Of a stretch of 64,000 nucleotides of DNA, positions 25,647-35,522 are shown piece after piece (positions within the stretch are counted from its first letter, which is position 1; every line of letters starts with the position of its first letter). The notes below the pieces were generated by a model. The model searched no databases. It had not been told where the DNA came from and was given only the letters and a program-made list of their open reading frames with translations. The translations under genes were made by a program, and so were the position numbers. Origin of the DNA: Pseudomonadota bacterium (GTDB taxonomy: Bacteria; Pseudomonadota; Gammaproteobacteria; Burkholderiales; Burkholderiaceae_C); the NCBI GenBank assembly GCA_029779845.1, contig JAKOZT010000005.1, positions 53,833 through 117,832 of the forward strand. Reading direction: 5' to 3'.

Positions 25647-27394
25647 GCCGTCTCGGCCAGCGCCACCGGCGCGAACGGCATCCAGCCGGCGCGCGCCTGC
25701 GCGAGCGCATGCTCGAACTCGGGCGCGAGGTGGGCGAAGCAGTGCGCGGCGCTGTCGCGCTTGGCGGCGTGGAAGGCATCGCCTTCGTGCTCGGGCCGCG
25801 ACGAGACCGCGTCGGCGCGCGCCCAGGCCTGCGCGATCAGCGCCAGCGCGGTGGCGCGCAGCAGGTCGTCGGCAACGCGGAAGGGCAGCTCGGCGTCGCC
25901 GCGCGAGGCCGTCACCACGTCGGCGGCGAGTTCGCCGAGGCGGCGCAGCTGGCCCAGCGTGGCGGCGGCATGGCGCGCCTGCGCGGGCACCGCGGCGGCC
26001 AGCGCTTCCAGCCACGCCGCGAACTTGCGGCCGCCGTCGGCGGCCAGCTTGCGCACCACCAGGTCGATCGCCTGGATCTGGTTGGTGCCCTCGTAGATCA
26101 TCGCGATGCGCGCGTCGCGCACGCACTGCTCGATGCCCCAGTCGTGCGTGTAGCCGTGGCCGCCGAACACCTGCAAGGCGTCGCTGGCGAGCGCGAAGCC
26201 GTTGTCGGTGAGAAAGGACTTCAGCACCGGCGTCAGCAGCGCCGCCTGCTCCTGCGCGCGCTCGCGCCCGGACGCATCGGCGGCATGCTCGGCGAGGTCG
26301 ATCAGGTGCGCGGCTTCGTAGGCGATCAGGCGCGCCCCTTCGACCAGCACACGCTGGCGCAGCAAGGTGCGGCGCATCGCCGGATGCAGCACGATGGGGT
26401 CGGCGCTGCCCTTCGATTCGCCGCGCACCGGCGCGCGCGACTGCAGCCGCTCGTGGGCATAGACCACCGCGTTGCGGTGCGCGTTCTGCGCATGCGCCAG
26501 GCCCTGCAGCGCGACGTGCAATCGCGCCGCGTTCATCATCGCGAACATCGCCTGCAGGCCGCGGTTCGCCTCGCCGACCAGCCAGCCGGTGGCGTTGTCG
26601 AAGCTCATCACGCAGGTGGCGCTGCCCTTGATGCCCATCTTCTTCTCGATGCCGTCGCAACGCGCGGCGTTGCGCGAGCCGTCGGGCAGGAACTTCGGCG
26701 CGAGGAACAGCGAGATGCCCTTGGTGCCGGCCGGCGCGTCGGGCAACCGCGCGAGCACCAGGTGCACGATGTTGTCGGTCAGGTCCTGCTCGCCGCCGGA
26801 GATGAAGATCTTGGTGCCCTTCAGGCGGTACGAGCCGTCGTCGGCCGGCGTCGCGCGGGTCGACAGCAGGCCGAGATCGGAGCCGGCATGCGCTTCGGTC
26901 AGGCACATCGTCGAGAGCCACTCGCCGCTGACCACCTTGCCGAGGTAGCGCTGCTTCAGCTCGTCCGACGCATGCAGGTGCAGGCACTCGTAGGCGCCGT
27001 GCAGCAGGCCCGGGTACATGGTCCAGGCGTGGTTGGCCGCGGCGAGCATCTCGTAGAGCGCCGCGTTGAGCACCTGCGGCAGGCCTTGCCCGCCGACCGC
27101 CGGGTCGCAGGCCAGCGCCGGCCAGCCGGCTTCGACGAAGGCGCGGTACGCCTCCTTGAAGCCGCGCGGCGTGCGCACCTCGCCGTCGGCGAAGCTGCAG
27201 CCCTCCAGATCGCCCGGCGCATTGGTCGGCGCCAGCACCTCGGTGGCGAAGCGCGCGGCCTCTTCCAGCACCTGGCGCGCGGTGTCCGCGTCCAGCTCGG
27301 CGAAGGCCGGCAGCGCCGCCCACTGCGCGGGCAGGCCCAGCACGTCTTCGATCACATAGCGCATGTCGCGCAGCGGCGCGTCGTAGTGCCACAT
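25643..27394 (-). CDS. Acyl-CoA dehydrogenase (DmdC-like long form)
   Basis: A 583-residue flavoenzyme, longer than classic acyl-CoA dehydrogenases (about 380) owing to a C-terminal extension of some 150 residues. This is the layout of 3-methylthiopropionyl-CoA dehydrogenase DmdC and its many relatives. FAD/substrate motifs: MCLTEAHAGSDLGLL (about 165), TKIFISGGEQDL (about 195), QVFGGHGYTHDWGIEQ (about 410), and the catalytic Glu in MIYEGTNQIQA (about 435). It would introduce a 2,3 double bond in a substituted propanoyl-CoA such as dihydrocinnamoyl-CoA. It is followed by MarR (overlap) and preceded by the Liv transporter genes and a repeat. Confidence 0.9.
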   Translation of the reverse strand: MWHYDAPLRDMRYVIEDVLGLPAQWAALPAFAELDADTARQVLEEAARFATEVLAPTNAPGDLEGCSFADGEVRTPRGFKEAYRAFVEAGWPALACDPAVGGQGLPQVLNAALYEMLAAANHAWTMYPGLLHGAYECLHLHASDELKQRYLGKVVSGEWLSTMCLTEAHAGSDLGLLSTRATPADDGSYRLKGTKIFISGGEQDLTDNIVHLVLARLPDAPAGTKGISLFLAPKFLPDGSRNAARCDGIEKKMGIKGSATCVMSFDNATGWLVGEANRGLQAMFAMMNAARLHVALQGLAHAQNAHRNAVVYAHERLQSRAPVRGESKGSADPIVLHPAMRRTLLRQRVLVEGARLIAYEAAHLIDLAEHAADASGRERAQEQAALLTPVLKSFLTDNGFALASDALQVFGGHGYTHDWGIEQCVRDARIAMIYEGTNQIQAIDLVVRKLAADGGRKFAAWLEALAAAVPAQARHAAATLGQLRRLGELAADVVTASRGDAELPFRVADDLLRATALALIAQAWARADAVSSRPEHEGDAFHAAKRDSAAHCFAHLAPEFEHALAQARAGWMPFAPVALAETA

Positions 27395-27419
27395 CGCGAT
27401 GCCCTCAGGGGTGAATGAA

Positions 27420-27492
27420 CCCGTTCGCCCCGAGCTTGTCGAAGGGCGTCCGAGAGGCGCGGCGGGGCTTCGACAAGCTCAGCCCGAACGGG
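27420..27492. repeat. Dispersed inverted repeat (GAGCTTGTCGAAG family), copy 1
   Basis: Two arms, CCCGTTCGCCCCGAGCTTGT... (27420-27447) and ...ACAAGCTCAGCCCGAACGGG (27464-27492), form a long near-perfect hairpin with a 16-nt loop. It sits between livF and the acyl-CoA dehydrogenase gene (both leftward), where it may reduce read-through or protect the upstream mRNA. Further copies lie at 33485-33657, 38612-38748 and 42167-42236. This family is widespread between genes in Burkholderiales genomes. Confidence 0.8.
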
Positions 27493-27515
27493 AGCAAAGG
27501 TTCGTTCACGGTTCG

Positions 27516-28256
27516 TCAAGCGCTCGTCTTCTGGCGCGCCGCGCCCAGGTAGGTGTCGATCACGCGCGAATCGCGTGCCAGGTCCTCGGCCGGGCCTTCG
27601 AGGGCGATCTCGCCCATCTCCAGCACGTAGCCGTGGTCGGCCACTTCCAGCGCGGCGCGCGCGTTCTGCTCGACCAGCAGGATGGTCACGCCGGTGGCGC
27701 GCAGCTTCTCGATGGTGCGGAAGATCTCCTTGACCACCAGCGGCGCGAGGCCGAGGCTGGGCTCGTCGAGCATCAGCAGTTCGGGCTGGCTCATCAGCGC
27801 ACGCCCCACCGCGAGCATCTGGCGCTCGCCGCCCGAGAGCGTGCCGGCGAGCTGCGCGCGGCGCTCCTTCAGGCGCGGGAAGAGCGCATAGACCTGCTCC
27901 AGCACCTGCGCGCCGGTCTTGCGGCCCAGCAGCACCTGGCGGTAGCCGCCGAGCAGCAGGTTGTCTTCCACCGGCATGCTGCCGAACAGGGCGCGCGTCT
28001 CGGGCACCAAGGCGATGCCCTGCATCACGCGCTCTTCCAGCGTCTTCAGCCCCATCGCCTGGCCCTTGTAGGCGATGCCGCCGCGCGAAGGCAGCACGCC
28101 CATCAGCGCGTTGAGCAGGGTCGACTTGCCGGCGCCGTTCGGGCCGATCACGGTGACCACGCTGCCCTTCTTCGCCTGCAGGTTCAGCCCGTGCAGCACC
28201 TCGGCGCGGCCGTAGCCGGCGTGCAGGTCTTTCACATCGAGGATCAGGTCGCTCAT
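27516..28256 (-). CDS. livF: Branched-chain-type ABC transporter ATP-binding protein LivF
   Basis: A 246-residue ABC ATPase. Walker [10 protein letters not shown] (about 38-46), signature LSGGERQMLAVGRAL (about 140), Walker B LLMLDEPSLGLAP (about 160) and the LivF-typical H-loop region LLVEQNARAAL are intact. ATG 28256 is 2 bp after the TGA of the permease-ATPase fusion gene. With that fusion, LivH and the binding protein it completes a five-domain importer placed inside the aromatic-acid catabolic genes, so it probably imports the aromatic acid itself. Confidence 0.92.
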   Translation of the reverse strand: MSDLILDVKDLHAGYGRAEVLHGLNLQAKKGSVVTVIGPNGAGKSTLLNALMGVLPSRGGIAYKGQAMGLKTLEERVMQGIALVPETRALFGSMPVEDNLLLGGYRQVLLGRKTGAQVLEQVYALFPRLKERRAQLAGTLSGGERQMLAVGRALMSQPELLMLDEPSLGLAPLVVKEIFRTIEKLRATGVTILLVEQNARAALEVADHGYVLEMGEIALEGPAEDLARDSRVIDTYLGAARQKTSA

Positions 28257-28258
28257 GG

Positions 28259-30019
28259 TCAGTGCTCGGTTCCGAGATAAGCGGCGCGCACCGCGGGGCT
28301 CGCCTGCACTTCCTCCGGCGTGCCTTCGATCAGCTTGGTGCCGAACTCCATCACCACCAGGCGGTCCACCAGGCCCATCACCAGATCCATGTCGTGCTCG
28401 ACCAGCAGGATCGCCATGCCCTCGTCGCGCAGCTGGCGCAGCACCGCGGCGAGCGCCTGCTTCTCCTTCAGGCGCAGGCCGGCGGCGGGCTCGTCGAGCA
28501 GCAGCAGCAGCGGGTCGGCGCACAGCGCGCGCGCGATCTCCATCAGCCGCTGCGGGCCCAGCGCCAGGTTGCCGGCCAGCTCGTGCATGCGCTCGCCCAT
28601 GCCGATGCGCTCGAGCTGCTTCTGCGCCTCGCGCAGCAGGCGCCTTTCTTCCGTGCGGTCCAGGCGCAGCACCGCGGCGGCCACGCCGGCCTTGCCGCGC
28701 AGGTGCGCGCCCAGCGCGACGTTCTCCAGCACCGTCATCGTCGGGATCATCTTGACGTGCTGGAAGGTGCGCGCCACGCCGCGCGCGGCGATCTCGCGCG
28801 AGGGCAGGCTCTGCACTTGCTGGCCGCGCAGCGACACCGTGCCGCGCGTGGCCGGCAGCACGCCGGTGACGAGGTTGAAGGTGGTGGACTTGCCCGCGCC
28901 GTTCGGCCCGATCAGGCCGAGGATCTGGCCGGCGCGCACCTGGAAGCTGACGTCGTTGACGGCCACCAGCCCGCCGAACTCCTTGCGCGCGTCCTTCACG
29001 TCGAGCACCACCTCGCCGCGCGGCGGCTGCTCGCGCTGCGGCAGCGGCTCGGCGCCGGTCCAGTCGACCGCGCGCTGCGGCTTGGGGAAGCGCGCCTCGA
29101 CGAAGGCCCAGATGCCGTCGCGGGCGTATTGCAGCACCAGGATCAGCAGGATGCCGAAGACGATCACCTCGTAGTTGCCGCTGGTGCCGAACAGGCGCGG
29201 CAGCCAGTCCTGCAGCTGCTCTTCCATCACCTTGACGACGGTGGAGCCGACGATCGCGCCCCAGACGTGACCGACGCCGCCGACCACCGCCATGAAGAGG
29301 TATTCGATGCCCTTGTTGAGACCGAACGGCGAGGGGTTCACGGTGCGCTGGAAGTGCGCGAACAGCCAGCCCGAGACGCTGGCCAGCAGCGCGGCGAGCA
29401 CGAAGGCGGTCACCTTCAGGCGGAAGGTGTTGACGCCCATCGCCTCGGCCATCGTCGTGCCGCCCTTGACCGCGCGCAGCGCGCGGCCGGTGCGCGAGTC
29501 GAGCAGCCGGATCGCGCCGAAGGCCGCCAGCAGCACCAGCAGCCACAGCAGGAAGTAGAAGCTGCGTCCGGTGTTCAGCGTCAGACCGAACAGCTCCAGC
29601 GCCGGGATGCCGAGCAGGCCGTCGTACTTGCCCAGGGCGTCGATGTTGCCGAGCAGGTAGTACAGGCTCAGGCCCCACGCGATGGTCGCCAGCGGCAGGA
29701 AATGGCCCGACATGCGCAGCGTGATCCAGCCCAGCAGCAGCGCGGCGACGTAGGTGAACGCCAGGCCGATCCAGACGGTGATCCACGGCGAGACGCCGTG
29801 CGTCAGCGTGAGATACGCGGCCGTGTACGCGCCCATGCCGACGAAGGCGGCCTGGCCGAAGCTGGTCAGCCCCGCGACGCCGGTCAGCAGCACCAGCCCG
29901 ATGGCCACCAGCGAGTACAGCCCGATGTAGTTGGCCTGCGTGATCCAGAACTCGGGCACCGGCAGCAGCGGCAGCGCGGCGACGAGAACGACGAAAGCGA
30001 TCAGGAGGTAGCGGCGCAT
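28259..30019 (-). CDS. LivM-LivG fusion: ABC permease joined to ATP-binding domain
   Basis: A 586-residue fused protein. Residues about 1-305 are a LivM permease ([20 protein letters not shown]; later [12 protein letters not shown]). After a proline-rich linker (about 310-335) residues 336-586 are a LivG-type ATPase: Walker [10 protein letters not shown], Walker [14 protein letters not shown]-loop VEHDMDLVM. The signature reads [15 protein letters not shown], degenerate at LSGGQ as is usual for LivG. Such permease-ATPase fusions are found in Burkholderiales aromatic-acid transporters. It starts 4 bp after the LivH stop. The fused chain implies strict 1:1 pairing of LivM with LivG while LivF stays separate. 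Confidence 0.92.
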   Translation of the reverse strand: MRRYLLIAFVVLVAALPLLPVPEFWITQANYIGLYSLVAIGLVLLTGVAGLTSFGQAAFVGMGAYTAAYLTLTHGVSPWITVWIGLAFTYVAALLLGWITLRMSGHFLPLATIAWGLSLYYLLGNIDALGKYDGLLGIPALELFGLTLNTGRSFYFLLWLLVLLAAFGAIRLLDSRTGRALRAVKGGTTMAEAMGVNTFRLKVTAFVLAALLASVSGWLFAHFQRTVNPSPFGLNKGIEYLFMAVVGGVGHVWGAIVGSTVVKVMEEQLQDWLPRLFGTSGNYEVIVFGILLILVLQYARDGIWAFVEARFPKPQRAVDWTGAEPLPQREQPPRGEVVLDVKDARKEFGGLVAVNDVSFQVRAGQILGLIGPNGAGKSTTFNLVTGVLPATRGTVSLRGQQVQSLPSREIAARGVARTFQHVKMIPTMTVLENVALGAHLRGKAGVAAAVLRLDRTEERRLLREAQKQLERIGMGERMHELAGNLALGPQRLMEIARALCADPLLLLLDEPAAGLRLKEKQALAAVLRQLRDEGMAILLVEHDMDLVMGLVDRLVVMEFGTKLIEGTPEEVQASPAVRAAYLGTEH

Positions 30020-30023
30020 GCGA

Positions 30024-31064
30024 TCACTCTTCTTCGTCGTGGTGGCCGTGCTGGAACGAGCGCCACAGCAGGACCGGGATGATCAGCGTGAAGACGATCA
30101 CCTCCTTGAAGGCGCTGGCCCAGAACGAGCCGAAGCTCTCGATCAGGCCGACGAAGATCGCGCCCAGCGCCGCCGCCGGATAGCTCGACAGCGCGCCGAA
30201 GATCGCGGCGACGAAGCCTTTCAGGCCGATCAAGAAGCCGGAGTCGTAGAACATCGTCGTCGTCGGCCCGATCAACAGGCCCGACAGCGCGCCGATGAAG
30301 GCGGCGAGCGCGAAGCTCATCTTGCCGGCGCCGGAGGTGGAGATGCCCATCAGCCGCGCGCCGAGCCGGTTCACGGCGGTGGCGCGCAGCGCCTTGCCGC
30401 GCAGCGTGCGCTCGAAGAACAGGAACAGCGCGACGATCAGCGCGATCGAGACCATGAAGATGATCAGCGTCTGGCCCGACAGCGTCAGCGGCCCGGCCGA
30501 GAAGCGCGCATCCCAGAAGCTCGGGTTGCGGAAGCCCTCGGCGCCGAAGAACACCAGGCCGAGGCCGGTGAGCGTGAAGTGCGTGCCGACCGAGACGATC
30601 AAGAGCACCAGCACCGTCGCGTCGGCCAGCTTCTCGTAGGCCAGGCGGTACAGCAGCGGGCCCAGCGGCGTGACGATCGCCAGCGTCAGCAGGCTTTGCA
30701 GCAGCAGCGGCAGGTTGCGCGGCGCGGCCCACCAGGCGATGGCCGCCACCGCCACCGGAAAGGCGAGCGACTTCAGCGCGCCGACGCCCACCGCGCCCAC
30801 CGGCAGCCCGCGCCGCAGCCCGGCGATGGCATCGAGCACGGCCGCGACCGCTGCCATCACCAGCAGCAGCCACACCGTGCCCGGCACCTGGCCGAGCTGC
30901 AGCAGCGCGAGCGTCAGCGCGCCGTAGGCGACGAACTCGCCTTGCGGGATGAAGATCACCCGCGTGACGGCGAACACCAGCACCGTGGCCAGCGCCAGCA
31001 GCGCGTACACCGCACCGTTGGTGACACCGTCCAGCGTCAGGATGCTGGCGATCGAGAAGTCCAT
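30024..31064 (-). CDS. livH: Branched-chain-type ABC transporter permease LivH
   Basis: A 346-residue permease, some 50 residues longer than typical LivH owing to extra hydrophobic sequence around residues 60-130. The N-terminal [23 protein letters not shown] and the [16 protein letters not shown] segment replace the usual NLAHG motif with an FIPQGEF motif known from aromatic-acid-linked Liv systems. The coupling loop [16 protein letters not shown] (about 225-240) is intact, and the tail is His/Glu-rich (HGHHDEEE). It lies 3 bp after the binding-protein gene. Confidence 0.88.
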   Translation of the reverse strand: MDFSIASILTLDGVTNGAVYALLALATVLVFAVTRVIFIPQGEFVAYGALTLALLQLGQVPGTVWLLLVMAAVAAVLDAIAGLRRGLPVGAVGVGALKSLAFPVAVAAIAWWAAPRNLPLLLQSLLTLAIVTPLGPLLYRLAYEKLADATVLVLLIVSVGTHFTLTGLGLVFFGAEGFRNPSFWDARFSAGPLTLSGQTLIIFMVSIALIVALFLFFERTLRGKALRATAVNRLGARLMGISTSGAGKMSFALAAFIGALSGLLIGPTTTMFYDSGFLIGLKGFVAAIFGALSSYPAAALGAIFVGLIESFGSFWASAFKEVIVFTLIIPVLLWRSFQHGHHDEEE

Positions 31065-31067
31065 CGC

Positions 31068-32204
31068 TTATTCAACCTTCCAATCGCCGTTGACGACCTT
31101 GAGGATCACGCCGGTTTCCGTCGTGAAGCCCCAGTGGTTGTCCTTGGTGTAGTTCAGCACGCCGTGCGAGACGACGGTGCGACCCATGGTCTCCACCGCG
31201 TCGCGCAGCGCGGCGCGGAACTCCTTGGTGCCGGGCTTGGCCTTCTTCAGCGCCATCGGCACCGCCTTCTCGAGCACGACGATGGTGTCGTAGGCATGGC
31301 CGCCGAACTGGTTGCGGCTGCCCGGGCCGTAGGCCTTCTCGTACTTGGCGACGAAGTCGGCCGCCATCGCCTTCGAAGGGTGCGAGGCCGGCAGCTGCTC
31401 GGGGATCACCGCCGGGCCCGAGACCACGTAGGCGCCTTCGACGTCCTTGCCGCCGACGCGCACCAGGTCGCGCGAGGCCGCGGCGTGGGTCTGGTAGATC
31501 TTGCCCTTGTAGCCGCGCTCGACGATGGCCTTGTGCGGCATCGCGGCGCCCGAGCCGGAGGCGACGACCAGGATCGCGTCGGGGTTGGCCGAGACGAGCT
31601 TGAGCGCCTGCGCGGTGACGCTGGTGTCTGCGCGCGCGAAGCGCTCGGCCGCGATCACCTGCGGGCCGTTCAGCGCGGCCGACTGCGCCTTGAAGTCGTT
31701 CAGCCAGCTCTCGCCGTAGGCGTCGGTGTAGCCGAGGAAGCCGACGGTCTTCACGCCGAGCTTCTTCATGTGCTCGATCATCGCGTGGGCCATCACCGCG
31801 GTGCCCTGCGGCAGGCGGAAGGCCCAGGTGTCCTTGCCGGCGGGCAGCACGGCGGGCGAGAACATGAACTGCACCGTCTCCGATTCGGCGATCGGGCCGG
31901 CCATCGCGATGGCCACCGGCGTGGCGGCCGAGCCCATGATGATGTCGGCCTTGTCCTCGCTGATGAACTTCTTCGCGTTGGTCACGCCCTTGGTCGGGTC
32001 GGTGGCGTCGTCGAGCACGATGACGTTGAGCTTCTCGCCGGCGATGCTGGTCGGCCACAGCTTGATGTAGTTGGCCATCGGGATGCCCAGGCCGGAGGCC
32101 GGGCCGGTCAGCGGCAGGCTGACGCCGATGGTGATGTCGGCCTGCGCGGCGCCGGCCAGCAGCGCCGCCGCCGCGGCGGCCAGGGTCTTCGTCAGAGCTT
32201 TCAT
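31068..32204 (-). CDS. Periplasmic branched-chain-type ABC transporter substrate-binding protein
   Basis: A 378-residue Peripla_BP_6 protein. The signal peptide is MKALTKTLAAAAAALLAGAA with cleavage after AQA; the mature protein begins DITIGVSLPLTGPASGLG. Start ATG 32204 is chosen from the signal peptide; the longer in-frame reading overlaps the thioesterase gene. Motifs VIVLDDATDPTKGVTNAKKF and the C-terminal GVLNYTKDNHWGF are typical of receptors linked to aromatic acid degradation. It is the first gene of the transporter block, 41 bp after the thioesterase gene. Confidence 0.9.
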   Translation of the reverse strand: MKALTKTLAAAAAALLAGAAQADITIGVSLPLTGPASGLGIPMANYIKLWPTSIAGEKLNVIVLDDATDPTKGVTNAKKFISEDKADIIMGSAATPVAIAMAGPIAESETVQFMFSPAVLPAGKDTWAFRLPQGTAVMAHAMIEHMKKLGVKTVGFLGYTDAYGESWLNDFKAQSAALNGPQVIAAERFARADTSVTAQALKLVSANPDAILVVASGSGAAMPHKAIVERGYKGKIYQTHAAASRDLVRVGGKDVEGAYVVSGPAVIPEQLPASHPSKAMAADFVAKYEKAYGPGSRNQFGGHAYDTIVVLEKAVPMALKKAKPGTKEFRAALRDAVETMGRTVVSHGVLNYTKDNHWGFTTETGVILKVVNGDWKVE

Positions 32205-32245
32205 CGTCTTGTCTCCGAAAGGGTGGTGGGCGGAAAAGGAAGAGG

Positions 32246-32665
32246 TCAGGCGCACAGCGCCTTGATGTCGTCGGGAACGGGAATCGCGCGCAGGCGCTCG
32301 GGGTCGGCGGCGTCGCGCTTGACGAAGGCGCGCACTTCGCGGCCTTCGCAGATGAGATCGCCGCCGCGCGTCACGCGGTGCATCTGCACGAACACCTTGT
32401 CGCGCCACTCCTCGACCCAGGTGGCGATCGAGATCGTCTCGCCGTAGGTCACGGCCTTGATGAATCGGGTGTTGATCTCGAGCAGCGGCGTGCCGACGAT
32501 GCCGCGCGTCTTGACCAGCTCGCGCCACGGCGGCACGCCGCAGTCCATGAAGAACTTCAGCGAGGCGGCGTCCATCCAGCGCGAGAAGTTCGGGAAGAAC
32601 ACGATGCCCGCGGGATCGCAGTCTCCGAAATGGACTTCGACGCTGTGGTGGGTGGTCTTGGGCAT
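32246..32665 (-). CDS. 4-hydroxybenzoyl-CoA thioesterase-like hot-dog protein
   Basis: A 139-residue hot-dog thioesterase. The N-terminal [20 protein letters not shown] and later [16 protein letters not shown] closely resemble the Pseudomonas 4-hydroxybenzoyl-CoA thioesterase. The catalytic aspartate falls at residue 17, as in that enzyme. The C-terminal [12 protein letters not shown] is also conserved. It would release free aromatic acid (4-hydroxybenzoate or a methoxylated analogue) from its CoA ester after side-chain shortening. It lies between the SDR gene (16 bp) and the transporter. Confidence 0.9.
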   Translation of the reverse strand: MPKTTHHSVEVHFGDCDPAGIVFFPNFSRWMDAASLKFFMDCGVPPWRELVKTRGIVGTPLLEINTRFIKAVTYGETISIATWVEEWRDKVFVQMHRVTRGGDLICEGREVRAFVKRDAADPERLRAIPVPDDIKALCA

Positions 32666-32681
32666 GGCCTGGGGATTCTTC

Positions 32682-33446
32682 TCAGCGCGGCGCCAGGCGC
32701 AGCGCGCCGTCGAGCCGGATCGTCTCGCCGTTCAGCGAACGGTTGCGGATGATGCCCGCGGCCAGCTCGGCGAACTCTTCGGGTTTGCCCAGCCGCTTGG
32801 GGAAGGGGATGCTGGCCGCGAGCGTCTCCTGCACCGCCTGCGGCAGCTCGGCCATCAGCGGCGTCAGGAACAGGCCCGGCGCGATGGTGCACACGCGCAC
32901 GCCGAACTGCGCGAGGTCGCGCGCCAGCGGCAGCGTCATGCCGACCACGCCGCCCTTGCTGGCCGAATACGCCTCCTGGCCGACCTGGCCGTCGAAGGCC
33001 GCCACCGAGGCGGTGTTGACGATCACGCCGCGCTCGCCGTCTTCCAATGCGTCCAGCTTCACCATCTCGGCCACCGCGAGGCGGGTGATGTTGTAGGTGC
33101 CGATCAGGTTGACGCGCACCACGCGCTCGAAGTCTTCCAGCGGCGCGGGCGAGCCGTCCTTGCCGACGATGCGCTTGGCGGTGCCGATGCCGGCGACGTT
33201 CAGCAGCAGGCGCGCGACGCCGTGCGCTTCGCGCGCGGCGCCCAGCGCCGCCGTGACGCTGGCGGTGTCGGTGATGTCGCAGCCGATCCCGATGCCGCCG
33301 ATCTCGGCGGCGACCGCTTTCGCGCCTTCGGCGTTGCGGTCCAGCACGGCGACTTTCGCGCCCTGCCGCGCCAGCTCGCGCGCGGTGGCGGCGCCCAGGC
33401 CCGAAGCGCCTCCGGTGACGAGTGCGGCCTGTCCTTCGATGTTCAT
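32682..33446 (-). CDS. Short-chain dehydrogenase, 3-hydroxyacyl-CoA dehydrogenase type
   Basis: A 254-residue classical SDR of the HSD17B10 (type II 3-hydroxyacyl-CoA dehydrogenase) group. NAD-binding [13 protein letters not shown] (about 10-22), LNVAGIG in place of NNAG (about 84), catalytic Ser in [10 protein letters not shown] and YSASKGG (about 160-166) are present. The long insert near 95-105 ([15 protein letters not shown]) and [10 protein letters not shown] are group markers. It would oxidise the 3-hydroxyacyl-CoA made by the crotonase at 35519-36331. A 231-bp stretch of dispersed repeats separates it from the ligase gene upstream. Confidence 0.9.
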   Translation of the reverse strand: MNIEGQAALVTGGASGLGAATARELARQGAKVAVLDRNAEGAKAVAAEIGGIGIGCDITDTASVTAALGAAREAHGVARLLLNVAGIGTAKRIVGKDGSPAPLEDFERVVRVNLIGTYNITRLAVAEMVKLDALEDGERGVIVNTASVAAFDGQVGQEAYSASKGGVVGMTLPLARDLAQFGVRVCTIAPGLFLTPLMAELPQAVQETLAASIPFPKRLGKPEEFAELAAGIIRNRSLNGETIRLDGALRLAPR

Positions 33447-33484
33447 GAGTGCGTGTCCTCGCTCAGAAGGTGCGAATCAACCAA

Positions 33485-33657
33485 CCCGCTCGCCCTGAGC
33501 TTGCCCTTCGACACGGCCTTCGACGGGCTCAGGCCCTGCTCAGGATGATCGGAAGACGAATCCCGTTCGCCCTGAGCTTGTCGAAGGGCCCGGCGCGGCA
33601 CCACGGGGCTTCGACAAGCCTGTCCTGAGCTTGTCGAAGGGCTCGGCCCGAACGGGA
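33485..33657. repeat. Dispersed inverted repeat cluster (GAGCTTGTCGAAG family), copy 2
   Basis: Three linked elements: a partial CGCCCTGAGCTTGCCC (about 33485-33512), a full arm CCCGTTCGCCCTGAGCTTGT... (33562-33590), and a fused pair of opposite arms GGGCTTCGACAAGCCTGTCCTGAGCTTGTCGAAG (33606-33639) ending with GGCCCGAACGGG. They fill nearly the whole gap between the ligase and SDR genes. Strong hairpins can form. Promoter sequence for the SDR-to-MarR block, if any, would lie in what remains. Confidence 0.8.
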
Positions 33658-33677
33658 GCAGGGATGGGTACATGGCT

Positions 33678-35522
33678 TCAGTGCTGCGGCAGGTAGACGC
33701 CCTCGCCGCCGGCGTACAGCTGCTCGACCAGCGCCGCGCGCCGCGTCAGCACCGCGCGCTGGTTGATCGAGCCCTTGTCCGTCACTTCGCCGTGGTCGAT
33801 GCTGGGCGGCTCGGCCATCACCAGCGCGCGCGCCACGCGCGTCGCGCTGCCGGTGCCCACCGCCCACTGGCCGTCGACGAGGTGCTGGAAGAACTCGTGC
33901 ACCTCGGGCGAGGCCAGCACCGCGGCGGCCGGCGCATCGCTCGGCAGGCCGGCGAAGGCGCGGCAGGCGTCCAGGCGCGGAAACAGCAGCACGCCCAGCT
34001 CGTCGCGGTTCAGCCCGGCCACCACCACGTCCTGCACGCAGGGGTCGCCGGCGGCGATGATGCGCGCGCGCAGCGGGCCCACCGAGACGAAGGTGCCGGT
34101 CGAGAGCTTGAAGTCCTCGGCGGTGCGGCCGTCGAACATGAAGCCGCGCCCCGGGTTGGCCGGGTCGATCGGCTTGATCGCGTCGCCGCTGCAATAAAAG
34201 CCTTCCTCGTCGAAGGACTCGTGCGTCTGCTCGGGCGCGCGCCAGAAGCCCGGCGTGACGTTCGGGCCGCGGTAGCGCAGCTCGGTCTTGTCGCCGCTGG
34301 GCACCAGCTTCAGCTCCATGCCCGGCGCCGGCAGGCCGATGTGGCCCGACTTCACCTCGCCGGCGTTGGCGCACAGCGCGAACGGCGCGGTCTCGGTCAT
34401 GCCCAGGCCGGTGAGCATGCGGATGCGCTCGCCGCAGGTCTGCTCGGCCAGGCGGTCGAGCTTGTCCCACACCGGCTGCGAGAGCCCGGCGCCGGCGAAG
34501 AAGAACATGTTGACGCGCGCGAACAGCGTCTCGCGCAGCTTCGCGTCGCCCTCCATCGCGTTGGCGATCTCCTCGAAGCCCTTGGGCACGTTGAAGTACA
34601 CCGTCGGCGAGATCTCGCGCAGGTTGCGCAGCGTCTCGTGGATGGCCGTCGGCGTCGGCTTGCCTTCGTCGATGTAGAGCGTGCCGCCGTTGTAGATGGT
34701 CAGGCCGACGTTGTGGTTGCCGCCGAAGGTATGGTTCCACGGCAGCCAGTCCACCAGCACCGGCCGCACCTGGCCGAAGCCCGGGAAGCATTGCAGGATC
34801 TGCTGCTGGTTGGCGCAGATCATGCGCTGCGTGTTGATCACGCCCTTGGGCAGCTTGGTCGAGCCCGAGGTGAAGAGGAACTTGGCGATGGTGTCGGGGC
34901 CGACCTGCGCATGCGCCGCCTCCACCGCGGGGCCGGCCGGCTCGGCGAGCAGTTCGTCGAAGCTGTGCGTGTGGCGGCCTTCGATGCTGCCTTCGGTCAG
35001 CACCACCGGCGTGGAGGGCGGCACCACCGCGCCGATCGCGCGGCCATAGGCGCTGCCGGAGGAAGCGAACACCAGCCCGGGCGTCAGCACGCCCAGGATG
35101 TGGCGCAGCTTGCCGAAGTCCTGCGAGACGGTCGAATACGCCGGCGAGATCGGCGCGAACGGCACGCCGGCGAACATCGCGCCCAGGCCGAGCAGCAGGT
35201 GCTCGAGGTCGTTGTCGGACAGGATCGCGATCGGGTGCTGCGCCGACAGGCCCAGGTCGAGCAGCGCCTGCGCGATGCGCTTCGCGCGGTCCACCGCCTC
35301 GGCGTAGCTGATGCGGCGCCACTCGCCGCCGTTCACGCGCTTGGCGGCGAGGGTGTGGTCGGGCGACACGCTCGCCCAATGCAGCAGGCGGTCGGTCAGG
35401 CGCGCCGGGTAGTCGGCCAAGGGCTCGGCCGAGGTGACGAGGGTCGTGCCGTCGGCGCGCTGCTCGAAGTGCGCAGCCAAGGAACCTCCGAGCGGCAAAG
35501 CCCGGTACTGCGGCGCGCTCAT
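33678..35522 (-). CDS. Feruloyl-CoA synthase-like AMP-forming ligase
   Basis: A 614-residue ANL-superfamily ligase. ATP motif FLFTSGSTKLPKGV (about 225; the usual TGxPKG is TKLPKG), LPWNHTFGGNHNV (about 270), adenylate motif TGLGMTETAP (about 390), CSGDAI and DGRTAEDFKLSTGTFV near 465-485, and the C-terminal TDKGSINQ lysine. Length and the NHTFGGNHN block match feruloyl-CoA synthases, which activate ferulate, coumarate or caffeate. The crotonase gene upstream ends in an ATGA overlap with its start. It likely catalyses the first intracellular step of the pathway. Confidence 0.88.
   Translation of the reverse strand: MSAPQYRALPLGGSLAAHFEQRADGTTLVTSAEPLADYPARLTDRLLHWASVSPDHTLAAKRVNGGEWRRISYAEAVDRAKRIAQALLDLGLSAQHPIAILSDNDLEHLLLGLGAMFAGVPFAPISPAYSTVSQDFGKLRHILGVLTPGLVFASSGSAYGRAIGAVVPPSTPVVLTEGSIEGRHTHSFDELLAEPAGPAVEAAHAQVGPDTIAKFLFTSGSTKLPKGVINTQRMICANQQQILQCFPGFGQVRPVLVDWLPWNHTFGGNHNVGLTIYNGGTLYIDEGKPTPTAIHETLRNLREISPTVYFNVPKGFEEIANAMEGDAKLRETLFARVNMFFFAGAGLSQPVWDKLDRLAEQTCGERIRMLTGLGMTETAPFALCANAGEVKSGHIGLPAPGMELKLVPSGDKTELRYRGPNVTPGFWRAPEQTHESFDEEGFYCSGDAIKPIDPANPGRGFMFDGRTAEDFKLSTGTFVSVGPLRARIIAAGDPCVQDVVVAGLNRDELGVLLFPRLDACRAFAGLPSDAPAAAVLASPEVHEFFQHLVDGQWAVGTGSATRVARALVMAEPPSIDHGEVTDKGSINQRAVLTRRAALVEQLYAGGEGVYLPQH

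Noticed and set aside
33485..33657. CRISPR-like repeat array
   Set aside because: The repeats are inverted and of uneven spacing, without regular spacers or cas genes; they belong to a dispersed intergenic hairpin family.
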